From: Trichoplax adhaerens
Lineage: Eukaryota; Placozoa; Uniplacotomia; Trichoplacea; Trichoplacidae
Reading direction: 5' to 3'
DNA length: 64,000 nt
Assembly: GCF_000150275.1 (NCBI RefSeq)
Contig: NW_002060949.1
Span: 3,540,449 to 3,604,448, forward strand
Every line of letters starts with the position of its first letter. Position 1 is the stretch's first letter. The notes below the pieces were generated by a model, which saw only the letters and a program-made list of their open reading frames with translations, was not told the DNA's origin and did not search any database. Position numbers and translations under genes: made by a program. Of the stretch, positions 42,601 through 60,900 are shown piece after piece.

Positions 42601-45600
42601 TACTTCTTTGTGGTTATCTTCTTCTTGCTGATCAGTGGGTGCTGCTATCGCTTCAGAGTAATGTTCTGTAGGCTGAGCTTGCTCTAGCTGTGCTTCATAA
42701 ATCCTCTCTTCTTCGTCTGGCAGATTATTTTCTAGTACCTCTTCTTTTTCTATAGCAATTACTGCTTCATCATTATCCTGATGATGTAAATCACTATCAT
42801 CTTGTACAGGGTGCTCATCTTGGATATTATCATCGTTATCCAAATAGTCAGTTTTTTCTTCACGATCAGATTCACTTTCTTTATCATTAAAGCGCTGATT
42901 TACTTCAGAATCATCAATTATTTCTTCATCTTTGAATCTGTTTTCGGTCATCTCTTCTAGATCTTTATCAACATCATTATATAGTTCTATACGTACATTA
43001 GGTTAACAAGAAATTTTTAATAAGTAATACCCTTATATATATTTTAAACATTTATCTAAGCTATACTCTAACATTTGCTACATACCAACTTTTAAAGAAG
43101 ACTGACTTATTTTATATTACTAAGATCTTAAAGAGTGAATTATGGTAGGATTGAAATCAAGTCATTTCAATTTAACACATAATTTAGACGTCCTAATCAA
43201 ATGCTATTTCTACCGATTAAATTAAATAACAGGTAATATTAATAATAAATTCAAATTTATTATTACCTCCTTGATCATCACCATGGTCCTGACGGTCAAA
43301 ATCTTCAGAACTAGATTCATTGTATGTATATGAAGGAGAAGGATGGTCATCGTCATGATGATCGGATTGATAATCGTTAGGTCGGGAATCCTCTATTAAC
43401 TCCTTGTTATCTTCATGATCTGAAGCCTGTGCTTCAGAATTATAAGCATCATCTTTTTCAAATTCATCTTGATAATAATCCTCTAATTGTTGATCTGCGG
43501 CAGTATCATCATGATCTGAGTGGATAGTTTTCATGTTATCGCTAGGCTCATCTAGAGGATCATTATTATGATCGCTCTCTTCGTCAAACTTGTCATCATC
43601 ATAATCATATTCGCTTTTTTGCTCTTCTTTATTAGCCTGGTATTTGTAACGGATAAGAAATGATATTAAGTAGGATATACCGGCTACAAATAGAATAAAT
43701 TTTTTTAACCAATTAATTATATTATTGAACGTATACAGTAGTATCGTCTACTGACCTGATAGCTAGCTATCATAAATTATTATGTATGACAATTTTAGCG
43801 TATTATTGTTACCTCATTATCTTCTTCGAATTTCTCATCATCGTATTGAGAATATTGATCTTGATTATCGTCATCAGCATCAGATAAATTTTTTAATTCT
43901 TCGCTAGTTTTGTCCTCAAATTTAGTTGATTGAATGTGATCAATATTAAATGAACCTTCTTCTCTTTCAATTGCTGTAATAGCATCTTCCATCTCATCGA
44001 TATCTTGAGATGTAACTGCAGTACTTTCAGTTGTTGTCAAGGTTTGCTCATCTTGTTGTTCAATTTCCTTTTTTTCTTCTTCGCTCATCGAATTCTTTAC
44101 TCGACTTCCATATGCTGTTCTTGGTCTGTTGGAAACATTAAACGTTGAACTATTTTTTAATTCCAATGCTAATTTAACGATACAGTAGTAGCGTAACTAG
44201 TCATTTCTCTCTAATTGCTGATACAGAAATGAGGTACTTTCTTTAACTATCTTAAATAACTGAAATGGTAACCATAATCTTATAGAATCGAATAATCTAA
44301 TTAGTTTACCTTTTGCGAGCCAATTCAATCCCTCGTTGATTAAGAACGGGTATACTCTCGTCAGTTTCGCTCTAAATATGAACAAATATTTAAATGTTAA
44401 TACTCGAATTATTTTATGCTTAGCTTTTAATTTCTTCATGTCATACTGTATGATACGTATAGCTGAGGTCTAGGAAATAATATTTTGCTATATTTAATAA
44501 GAAGTATGCTACATTAAAATGTTAGCCGTTACTTTTAACATTGATCATTATGAATTATAATATAAACACTACTAAACTGGAATCGTTAAGATAAATTATT
44601 TCTTTCACAGCTAAAGATAGTTACTAACATTTGTTTCCAGAGTATCGGTGATTGCAATTTTGGGCTTATTTGGTGATTTTGCTCTGGATAACATCTTTGC
44701 GGTTGCTAAGCATCTATTTATATTAAATATTTGACGATACTTAACAATTTAATACATACACGCGTATATATATATATATCAAGTTAAAATGGCACAGCTA
44801 ACTTCAAGCGTTAATTTTTAATGTATGGTACGTAATTGTATACACTGAATGTCATGAATACCAAGCAAATTGACATACTTATAACAAGGTGCAGCACCAT
44901 CTGCTCCAACATATACAAAGTGGCTGCCTAATTTCTGGCCTGCTCGATGCTTATACTCACAGCAAGCGCTTACACGAATATCTTGCATACCATTAACGTA
45001 AACGGTTAATCCAAAAGGTGATCCGCGATGTCGTCTTGAAGTAAACTTAAAGGTAGCTATAAAGTAAGATAGAAATTGGCAATAGATTAGAATTAATTAT
45101 TGATGTTTCTCATTATAATCGAATATTAGTTACAAATATGAAGATTATAAAATACTCTCTTATATGTTATAATCGCGACAGTAACAATACTTTTCGTAGT
45201 AAAGTACCCAATCGGACAACTAAATAACAATTTTAAAGATTTCATAACCATAAGGGTTTATATCACGCTAAAATTAGACGAATATCTGCTAGCATCAGAG
45301 TTGCGTACTAGTAATTAAATATCATAGTTTGTATTTCACCAATTTATTATCAAAACTGTAGTTACTACATTAGTACGTATAAAATCATAGAGGATACTAC
45401 AACATGTTTGAAACCTTAATAAAGTATATGCATATTTACTTATACTATACTATGGTAAAGGATTGATAATTCATGATATGTTACACTTCTTGCATTTCTA
45501 AATCTTTAGTCAGGTAAATCATAAAACTTACTATTAGGCGTCAATTTCCCTTTATAGATGCATAAAGTGCTTCCTCCACAATGCTGCTGTAGTACTACTA

Positions 45601-47684
45601 CTTCGCAAAGTTGATCGTCTACGGTGCCCTTTAGGCTAATATTTAATCCAAGGAATTTCATTGTAACATTACATAAAGATTGTAGCTGAGAAAGAAAATA
45701 TGAAAACAAAAACTTGTTATTATAATTATAACAAAGAATTCTTTTGTTGGTTTTAAATATTTGGTAAAGTTTAAATTTAAATCCAACGTAAATAAATGTA
45801 TTTGATTGATCATGATGATTTTCTTTATTGACTTCTTACCTGCATTCGATTCCCAGCTACAAATCTTGTGTAAACTGGTATTTTAGGCTCTGATTTCTAT
45901 TTCGAAAATAGTAGAATTGCATTTTAATCTCAGCCACAAAACAGTAAATTTAGCTATGGTTACACAGATATAACTGAAATTTGAAGACTATGTGATGAAA
46001 CTTTATTAATACTAGTAGAAGTAGTAAAGAATAATTAAATTAACGAACTGTTTTCTTGAGTTTCCTCCTAGCGATCGATTTACGTGGAGAACGTTTCGGC
46101 TCTGGTGGCGGTCTTGGCTCTAAGGGTTTCGGTTTTAATAGGAGTTTTGAATATGGCGATTCTAAGCTCCCTGGATCTGTTTTATACGAACCCCAAGCTG
46201 ATGGGTCATCGAAAGGTTTAACCTCCGATATCTAAGATAGAAGGATTATTTTAAATCTTAGTTATCTCGATATAAATTGAATGTGAAGGAAACAGCAAAA
46301 GGATCGGCTATTAAGTAGGCATCTTTATTTAGACATTACTTACATCTTGAAAATGTGATACAACTTTATCCTCGTCCGACATGATTGTGTCAATAACTTC
46401 ATGAAAGGCATTTTTACTAGTTTTTGATTTCCTAGGTTTACGAGCTACGGATGCAGATAATCGACGACGTATTGGAGCTGTCTGTGGTCTTGGTGACAGT
46501 GCTATTATTTGCATATCTCTATCAGCATTCAAATTTTTACTGCGTGATTCCTACCGTATGCAAATGAAAGTTATGTTATTTTCTATAGAAAGAATTATAC
46601 CTTTTGTATTACCACTGAATATCTATTAGATAGCGATAGTATAATAGGTATCATATTGATATTATCAACATAAGTAATGAGTTATTTAATTTTAATGTAA
46701 CGTCATCAAACTGAATATTTAATATCATCCAAAATTACCATAACATGCAATACTAATCTATTAAATTTCAATACCTTTATCCGATATTCAATGCAACTTA
46801 TTATTATTATTATTAATGATCACATGTGCTTGGATTCAAATTGCACTTTACCTTGATATCTTTGATTATTTTATCTCTTGAAATTTCTTCTAGTTTATTT
46901 CTAATTAGTAATCGATGATTTTTCTATTCAGATAAGAATAAAAAGATCAATGTAAGGTATAGGAAATTTCATTTTAAATCAATAGGATTATTTTAAATGT
47001 TGAGATCGTATTTTTTGATTAAATTTTTATCCATTATAATAATTATTATAAGTCAAAAATATTGTTATATTTGGATAAAATTATCTTAATATGACTTGTT
47101 AAATTATCTAATGTTATGTTTAGATATAATATTTTAGGCATCTACCTCCATATCAATCACTTTGTTTACAATAGCTGTTGCTAGGGCATCTTTTAAACGT
47201 CGCTTGTGCTCTTTACGAGCTATCTTTGCTCTCCAAGCTGCTTCATTAACCACTTCACCTTGTTTTGTTATCTGAAGTAAATAGTGTTAATTTAGTATTA
47301 TTATAACAGCTGATATGCTAGTTGTAGTGTTTAGCTTCTGTTTTATAATATTACAATTTTGCTGCATAATGAAGTGGTAGTATAAAAATGAAAATTTTTT
47401 AATATGACAATTTTTCATACGTAGAATATATTATGGTAAATATAAGTTAAAGTTATGTCGGAATTTTATATTTATAATATCTCTAAATGCGATATTACAA
47501 CGCTATATTGTTCGTATTGATGACAATCCTTAACCTTACAATTGATAAAAAAACTGTAAACAATTTTTAAATTGATGATAGCTGACTTACCAATCCAGTT
47601 TTTATTAGGTGCTTTCTTATTCTATTATTGGCAAAGTAGCCAGATAAATGTCTATCTAGTAGACTATTATAAGAACCTAAGGGA
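39613..47684 (-). CDS. ERICH3: ERICH3 homologue fused in frame to leucine-rich repeats (first exon not found)
   Basis: Sixteen phase-consistent exons: 47684-47591, 47271-47146, 46923-46852, 46550-46344, 46231-46049, 45896-45840, 45685-45532, 45056-44879, 44713-44625, 44168-43813, 43636-43267, 42986-41013, 40926-40856, 40772-40641, 40409-40318, 40210-39613 (about 1584 codons). The N-terminus (YNSLLDRHLSGYFANNRIRK, then ITKQGEVVNE) and ALATAIVNKVIDMEKNHRLL match glutamate-rich protein 3. RPQTAP follows. Then comes its DUF4590 core: LQQHCGGSTLCIYKGKL, RRHRGSPFGLTVYVNGMQ, SACCEYKHRAGQKLG, and PCYKC across a join. ERICH3 is linked to cilia in vertebrates. About 900 acidic Glu/Asp/Gln/Asn residues follow (exons 10-12), as in ERICH3. 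Exon 12 ends GCGCATGAAG|gtaagc, phase 1, and joins exons encoding about seven RI-type LRRs (LNLSGNPSIGPNGWKAIADS, LSLDYNRLGDEGAAIIADG). LRRs are not part of vertebrate ERICH3 as I know it. Weak points: donor gttcgt after exon 5, and the exon 8-10 joins. The LRR part might be a separate gene. Confidence 0.83.
44721..44782. repeat. AT-rich intron segment with (TA)n run
   Basis: A (TA)n microsatellite lies at 44765-44780 in the intron between two ERICH3-like exons. Confidence 0.6.
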
Positions 47685-50600
47685 CTATAATGCAAAGGTG
47701 ATATTTAGTTAGAAAACATTTACTGTATGGGTAAAAAATCATATCCGAACTAATTGATAATATGGAATAGTCAGACAATGGCTAGAAAATCTAGAAATAA
47801 TCGCATGTTGGACGTTCAATCGATAAAAAATAGAAATTGATTGACTTGAACAAAGAACAATTTTAGGTTATCCTTGGTTGTTTTGATGACTAGATCGTGA
47901 GTTTATAATAAAGTGATGGCATGACATGAACTCATTTTCATGGTATCGGTTTATCCACTTTAATCACTTGAATTAAGATGGCAGTCAAGTTTTTTAGTAC
48001 GAAATACAATTATGGAATAGTGTACAATACATAGGAGAAATATAAAATTTACTTTATATGCGAGTGTATATTTAAATTCATGTTATATCATTTTTGAAGT
48101 AATTCTTAGTTTAGGAATGATTATAATTGCAATTAATTGTATGAACACTAGATCTGCTACTTTCCCTATTGAAGTAGATGATAATAAATCAGTCGGGATC
48201 AGTTGACGACAAGTAAGGTTATTGCAATTTGATTTTACTTCTGAATCAGTTTCTATTGCAATTATAATGAATTCAGTCACATTGGTATTATCAATACACT
48301 TTACAAAATTATGTACTAATATGTTAACGTCTTGAAACCGGGATATTAAAGGCAATTTGGACATCTTGTGCTTATCTTGATAGTTATCCATTACGAGGAA
48401 AAAATTTTAAGTTATCGTATTTTTATTGGTATACAATTAGTTCAATTAATTTTTGATAAGGAAATAGGGCGCTGACATTATATTATATATCATTACTAAA
48501 TGATACGCTCTTAAAAAGTTGTATTAGTCTATGGGCTGATAAAATCTTAGTTTACTGTTAAGTATTGTCAATTTAAGTTAGGTTACACACTAAATTTAAA
48601 TGATTGATAAATTCCAGTGGAGAAAATACAATTTTGGGTTTTGGTACTGAATCATTCTGCTATTTCCTGTATTGCATATTGTATTGTTGTTCCAGAAAAG
48701 GTCTCGATCTTGGTAAATTGAAGATATGAAAGGAAGGCGTAGTAAAGGTAGTATATTGTTTTATTAATTCTAAGCTATCATAAACCACCGGTATTACTAC
48801 TTTATAATATACCGCAGTCTATTTGAAGGTATATATGTACAGTATGTGTGCCTACATGAACTAACGATCGTTTTTATACAAATTGTGTTCTAGTGGTTAT
48901 TGATGGCTAATTCTATTGAGTTACCATTTGGAGTGTGTGGCTGCAAAAAGGTTTATGGAAATATACCAGTGATGTACCAGTAGTTTGGACCTGTCTGTTT
49001 ATCACACTTGATCATCAATTTATGTACTGTAATATACTTCTTCTATTTTGTCAATCTATTAACAACGTTATAGTCGTTGATGTGATTTGATTCTGTAGTC
49101 ATTTAGCGTTGGTAATAAGAGAATATTGGCAATCATTTGTATTAAAATAGGAGAAATCCACTTTTTCTTGACTGAAAGTTTTAATCGTACAGTTATATAA
49201 TATAACATAATTGTGATAGTACGTGTTATTTTATAAATCAAACCTAATAATATCGATGATGTATGTAGAAAATAGAAAAACAAGAAAAACAAGGGACGAC
49301 TAAAAGTATTAAAAACCGATCACTTTTTAAGGGTTTAAAAATGACATCCAAATCACCTTAAGATAAATGTTATGAAGAACAAAAAGAGGTAAAGATGAAC
49401 CTAGAATTTAGGTCTATCTATTTTAGAAGTACGTATACCTTTGATCAACTTGAAACATCATGTTACGGCTGAACACTGCTTTCCGTGCGTCCTCTTTAAA
49501 AATTTCTAAATGGAGTTTTTCAAACTGCCAACATCAAGAGTTATCTCCAAAGCCTGACTAGAAAAGGGTTTACTTTTACTTTATTTACGATCGTATGTTG
49601 GATAGTCAAAGAGAGTATTCTTATATCTGAATTAGGCTACAGTAGTATCTATATACATACAGATGTATAATACATTGTATTTGTTTGGTTTGACTAGTAT
49701 AGGTAGTAAAGATTTTAGAAGAGTTTCATCGGCTGGAAATTTTACCAGTAGTGTTCTGTACTGTTTATGTTGTCATGGTTACTGCAGAGCATGCGTATCA
49801 TTTCAATTAATAAAGCAGCACTATGAAAAGGCTGCAGTCGCTAGGGAATCTCGGCTATTATAAGAAGAATATTTGTATTTACCATTCTACACTCTTTATG
49901 AATAATCAGCTATCAATACTATTGAATAGTACAGTAATAATTTTAATTTTAAAGGTGTTATTTTTCTTTCTATTGATAACCAACTGTGTACTGCTTGCAG
50001 CGCTATCTGTGGCCAATTCATTATGCCGCATTGACGTGGCACCTCAATCTTGCGTGGTATACGGTAGCGGGTAGCATTGATTCCGTGCACCGTCGATGAG
50101 TCAAAATAATTGGACGCTCTCCATAAAAATACATTCTATTCTATGAGCTTCCGTGTGATTAAGTGAAGCATAGCATGCAGTCGCCTAAGTTGATAGCCTG
50201 TATCCTTACACTGTACTGGTGTGGTACTCATCAATGCCTTCAAGGCCTTTGTGAGATTGGCTTCTGTACGCCATCGGAGTGCAAGAATAAAAACCCGACT
50301 CTCTAGCCCTTGGGCATCAATACTGACAAGAGTACGTGTTTTCTTTTCATTTCTATCATCGGCGTTTCAATTTCAATGCTTCATTCAGAGTACAGTAAAT
50401 TCCCTTATTTTTGACTCAGTGAGTCCCTAGCTGTAGAGCGTCATCAGAGTCAATTGGGTCAAAGAAATCGGCTCGATAAATGCAATTGCTGACCAAAAGG
50501 CTGAGTCACCGACTGAATAGGAATCTCTATGTGGATTACTATTGACTTCTGGTCGTCGTTTACAATTAACTTATGAGTCTACAACACTGTCAGCTTTACA

Positions 50601-50700
50601 CTGCACAGCAGAGTGGTGTCTATGTCACTATGCAGTACCATCGACTGTACTGTAGTGTCAATATCAGTCTAGTAATGTGATATTCCGACAGTGAAACACA
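47685..50700. other. upstream region of the ERICH3-like gene, first exon unresolved
   Basis: The first located ERICH3 exon starts in phase 2 without an ATG, so a small 5' exon must lie somewhere here. A minus-strand ATG frame at 48083-48391 (102 residues, MDNYQDKHKMSKLPLISRF...) is open but shows no ERICH3 similarity and I cannot assign it. Plus-strand frames at 49663-50074 and 50221-50430 also have no recognised motif. G+C rises from about 50.0 kb towards the STT3A start. Confidence 0.4.
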
Positions 50701-50703
50701 AAC

Positions 50704-51150
50704 TTGGCCTATTTACTTGGCGTTGAAATGGAAAATCGATGCTTTAGAATGCATACTGTACAACTGGTTCTGTTGAGAGCCATTTTATCGAAGTACAGTC
50801 GAGTTGGAATCATTCTGTCTGGGGCTGCTGTACAGTGTACAGTGTACAGTACTTTAGAATGCATACAGTACTGTACAGTACTTTAGAATGCATACAGTAC
50901 AGTACAGTACAGTACTGTACTGTACAACTCGTTCTGTTGAGAGCCATTTTATACTGTAGAAGTACAGTATGTACAGTACTGTACACTGTACAGTAGAGTT
51001 GGAACCATTCTGTTTGGGGCTACTGTACAGTGTAATACAGTACTGTACATTGTACAAATACTGTACTGTACCGTACATGCTGTAGAGAAAAGTGTGCACT
51101 ACTGTACAGTGTACAGTGTACACTGTACAGTACAGCAGTAACAATACCTT
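50704..51150. repeat. palindrome-rich tract of TACAGTA/TACTGTA motifs with a duplicated segment
   Basis: From about 50820 to 51140 the sequence is packed with self-complementary GTACTGTAC, TACAGTGTACA and CTGTACAG words. A larger unit is duplicated: ttctgttgagagccatttta, then gagttggaa.cattctgt and tggggct near 50767-50827, again near 50931-51028. actttagaatgcatac occurs at least three times. Both strands show long open frames here only because the repeat is self-complementary. Confidence 0.85.
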
Positions 51151-51464
51151 AATAGACAACGTGTCATTCAATTTTGAAGTGGTGACTGAAGTGAATTGTC
51201 ACGGGCGTCAGGTCTGTCATTCCGGGTGTCGTTCGTTGCAACAGCGGCATGCTCACCCACCTCCCATCTACGTTTGACGTACAGTAGACTGTCGTGACCA
51301 GTGAGTGACTGTACTCTGTGTCTACTCACACAGTATACAGTACGATCTGATAGTCTCACTCGGTTAGTGGTGGAGCGCTTTAGTTTCGAGGAAGGAGTTG
51401 AATCCTTTACTGCTATCACTGGCCATTTTTTTTAGACATTAGATTAGGCAAAATTCAGTGAAAA
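51151..51464 (+). promoter_or_regulatory. presumed STT3A promoter / 5' UTR region
   Basis: G+C-richer 300 bp between the palindromic tract and the STT3A start codon. No TATA box or named element can be assigned from sequence alone. Confidence 0.35.
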
Positions 51465-57300
<5,836 letters not shown>

Positions 57301-57352
57301 TGACTTTCTCACTAAAATTTGTGTGATTGTTATACAGTATTTGACGCAAATC

Positions 57353-57358
57353 AATAAA
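57353..57358 (+). promoter_or_regulatory. candidate poly(A) signal AATAAA for STT3A
   Basis: Canonical hexamer 53 nt after the STT3A stop codon. Confidence 0.6.
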
Positions 57359-57988
57359 GTTTTCATATTTCTTCCAAGTACTGACGCTGTTGCCTTCTAG
57401 TTAATTTCTCGATATCAAAAATCGATTCTTGACAAAATTGTACAAGCATGTATTCTAAGCAGGTTTAGTCGCATTAGGTTTTAGTAGTTAATAAGTATCT
57501 GATAAGTAACTGCGCGTAAAGCCATCAATTGAAATAGACTGAATTTTCTTCAACACTTTATTAAAATTTTATCATCAGACAACGTAAACCATTTATATAG
57601 TTTAGGGAACAGAAAACGAAATTATAACAAGTTTTTTGACTTTAAATCGGCGTATATCACCGTCACTCAACTGATAACAATATAGCCAGTAGTGTTCGAG
57701 GCCGTATTTGCTCTTGCATCTAAGAAGAATATTATTTACAGACATGGAAATAAATAATATCAAATTAATTTTAATTTTGAATGATAATCTCTGGCAAGAA
57801 ATCTTCAGTACCACAAAGTAATTCATTAAAAGAAAATTGCATTGTTTGGGATAAATCATAAGGTACTTGATAGACAGTAAACTAATTTATATTAGAATTT
57901 AGAATTTTTAATAAAGCTAAGAATGATAAATATAAATAGATTGTAGTAGCTTTTTATCCCCAATCGGAATAATTTATCCAACTCCATT
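57359..57988. other. convergent spacer between STT3A and SLC12A8-like gene
   Basis: About 0.6 kb shared by two 3' ends, AT-rich. A minus frame at 57602-57859 has no recognised features. Confidence 0.55.
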
Positions 57989-60900
57989 TTATTTTGGTGG
58001 AGTTTGAGATCCAGTATCTGTTTCATTTTTCGATAAGTCCGCATCTTTCATTGTTAGATTTGGTGAACTTGTTTGACGAATAACAATATCCGATGCTCTT
58101 AGTTCGCTGTAAATATTAGTTGATGTAATTAATTTCAGTGATAAAGCAAAATACTTTTCAATTATAATACATGTAAATAATATTATTAGTGAGTTGCTAA
58201 AGCCGTTACGTTGAATTACTATCAATCTTACGTATAAACCTGCTACGTGCTAAGGCTTTAATTGGTATAACATTATATCATCGAGAAAGCGCAGCACTTA
58301 CTGAGAAGGAGTCAATTCCAAAACAGACGAATGATGCCTTTTCTCCCTCTGAGCGTAATCGTTAGAAGAATCGGTTAGCTGAGTTGTTGAAATTTGAAAC
58401 GGTACTCCTGGATTGGTAACAATTATTTGGTCGGCCAATGGATTACTTCTTCTGCAAGCAATGTGACATTTTAAAATATTATTTTAGTGGATAGGAAATG
58501 CAGAAATAAAATCTGCAACTAGAACAAATGTATGAAAGATAGCTAACTCTTACTTTTCACGCTTTTCTCCAATGGTACGAAGCCACTGTAGTAGATTGAA
58601 GTCTGCGACACCTATGGCATTATAACAGTAAAATATAGTATATATAATCGGTTTCATTTTACTTTTTGCTTCTGAAAGAGTAATAATAAGTCTACATAGG
58701 TTTTCTACCTGATGATAAGCCGGGGTTTGTTTGACCGATGTAAATATATAACAACAGTGTTACTGAAATATTAGCTAATGCATATCCCCAATTTGTGACA
58801 AAGCATAAAATAATACAGCTTACGGCCTAATAAAACAAGACATATATATATATATATATACCTTAATAAATTACATTTTCTATATTGAAAAATGCAATAT
58901 TATAACTCTAATATTTATATTAATTTAAATTTTAATTACCCCAGCGAATGATAGCCATCTATTGCATAATTGTGAAAAGGAAGCTTTCGGTTTTCCACTT
59001 ATTTCTAATATTATTTCTAAGTACAATTGGTAAAAATCATTGTTTTAATTTCAAAAACTTTACTCTTCAGTAGAATCAATGTTTTCCTTTTTTACGCTTT
59101 ATTTTGATAATGAATAGTAAATTATAAAGCATATCGATATGGAAACGGACTAAGATTAAAGTAGATTTTTAATACCTTCAGTTGTCTTATTTTGTGATAG
59201 CAATTGTTGCTTATCATCATCGTCATCTCCTATTGCTTCCTCTTGAATATCTGCATGACCATTAAAATTTTTGGATTTTTTGTCGTCGCTAAGACTATCC
59301 TCGATCTTATTATTTCGCTTTTCATCGGTTTGTCCATCATCGTTAATAGTAATTTTAACACCATCCTGCTTAGAATATGTCGCTTGATGGCTTAACGTGC
59401 CATATTCCTTACGGTCGATGCTAGCTTGCTTAGGAAGTGGTACAGAAGGGCTATAGTAGGAACTCATAACACTTTTATTTTTCCTCTCGACTTCATTTAA
59501 CGATTTCCAGCTGTCATCTTCAGTATCATGCCAAATTGTTCTTTCTTGCTGTATTTCTTGCTGCTTATCATAACTCATAGCTAATGCAAAGTATGAATAA
59601 TTTATTGCACTATAGGTAATCATAAATGGCATAGCGACAATTGGACCGAGGGTATTTAGATGACCAATTAAAATAAAAACGAATGATAATAATCCAATTA
59701 TAAGGGTTGCTAGCCAAGGTTCTTTATTTGGTCCTCGCTAAATATATTAGATAAAAAAAATGGCCAAGCTATTGGTTAGCACTCATCATATATAGATATA
59801 TATATATATATATATATATATAAGCATTACGAGGTTTTGTAGCTATAGTTGTTTGTTAATTATTAATATCCTATACGTATCATTCTTTGCAATATTAATG
59901 ACGACAAGGATTTAATATAGTAAGAGTAATTCAATTTACCCCTTTCGATAGATTTTTTAGGATAGGGACAACATCATCTAGTGCAATCTTTTGTAATACC
60001 CTTGGGGCCCCGTATAATCCTCCAAAACATGATGATAACGAAGAGATATATAAACCTATCAGAAAGAGAACAGTAATCCATGATACCTATTTTGAAATTA
60101 TGAAAGTAGTAATTTGAGTTAATTTGAGAGACGAAATCATAGTAATGAAGATTTTTGCTAGATTACATAGTACTGTACTTACCCTACTAGCAATTAAATA
60201 GTCACTGACAAGGGCATCGTTTGTACATACTGAACCAAGTAATATGGCAAAAAGTAGGTAAAGGAATCCACTAGAGTAAAATCAATTAATCTCTTTTAAG
60301 TCCATAGTAAGTAAGTGATGGGTATAACCTTAATAATAATGCCATTAAAGTGACCTATTTTAATTTACCTTACTGCTAAACTAGTTAGCGATCCGGTAGG
60401 TATACTTTTACCAGGATTTTTCAAATCACCACTCATATTTACTCCTGCCATAACACCCGTAGCAGTAGGAAAGAATACACCAAATACAGTAGAAAACGAT
60501 TGGCCGGGTTGGAAATGGGGCCACGTATTATTGATAACCGTTTCTAATTTATAGCCAGTAATACCAAATGCTGCAGTGTAAAAAAGAAAGCAATTATGAT
60601 TGATATTTAAGTATCCATTCTTACATTTCAACAGTTAATTTTTCCATCAGAATGAATGATAATTTTTCATACCAGCATTTGTATCTTTGTGAATAAATGT
60701 GCCTAAGACAAAATCTACAACTGCTAAGCCCAAAAGTCCGAGTAAGACTAATTGTAACTTGATAACCCATTTAACACCAGCTAAAACAATAGCCAGAAGA
60801 ACAAGTAGTGTTAAAGTACTAGTTAATCGAATAATCCAGATATTTTCTGTCCGAAAGACACCAGCCAGTGATTCACTAAATCCTGTTATATATAACGCTG

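Noticed and set aside
44197-44439. Minus-strand 80-codon Leu/Lys-rich frame
   Set aside because: Lies in the intron between two phase-matched ERICH3-like exons and has no recognised motif.
50854-51277. Overlapping frames on both strands rich in Cys, Thr, Val and Tyr
   Set aside because: Produced by the self-complementary TACAGT repeat; the peptides are repeats of the same few codons.
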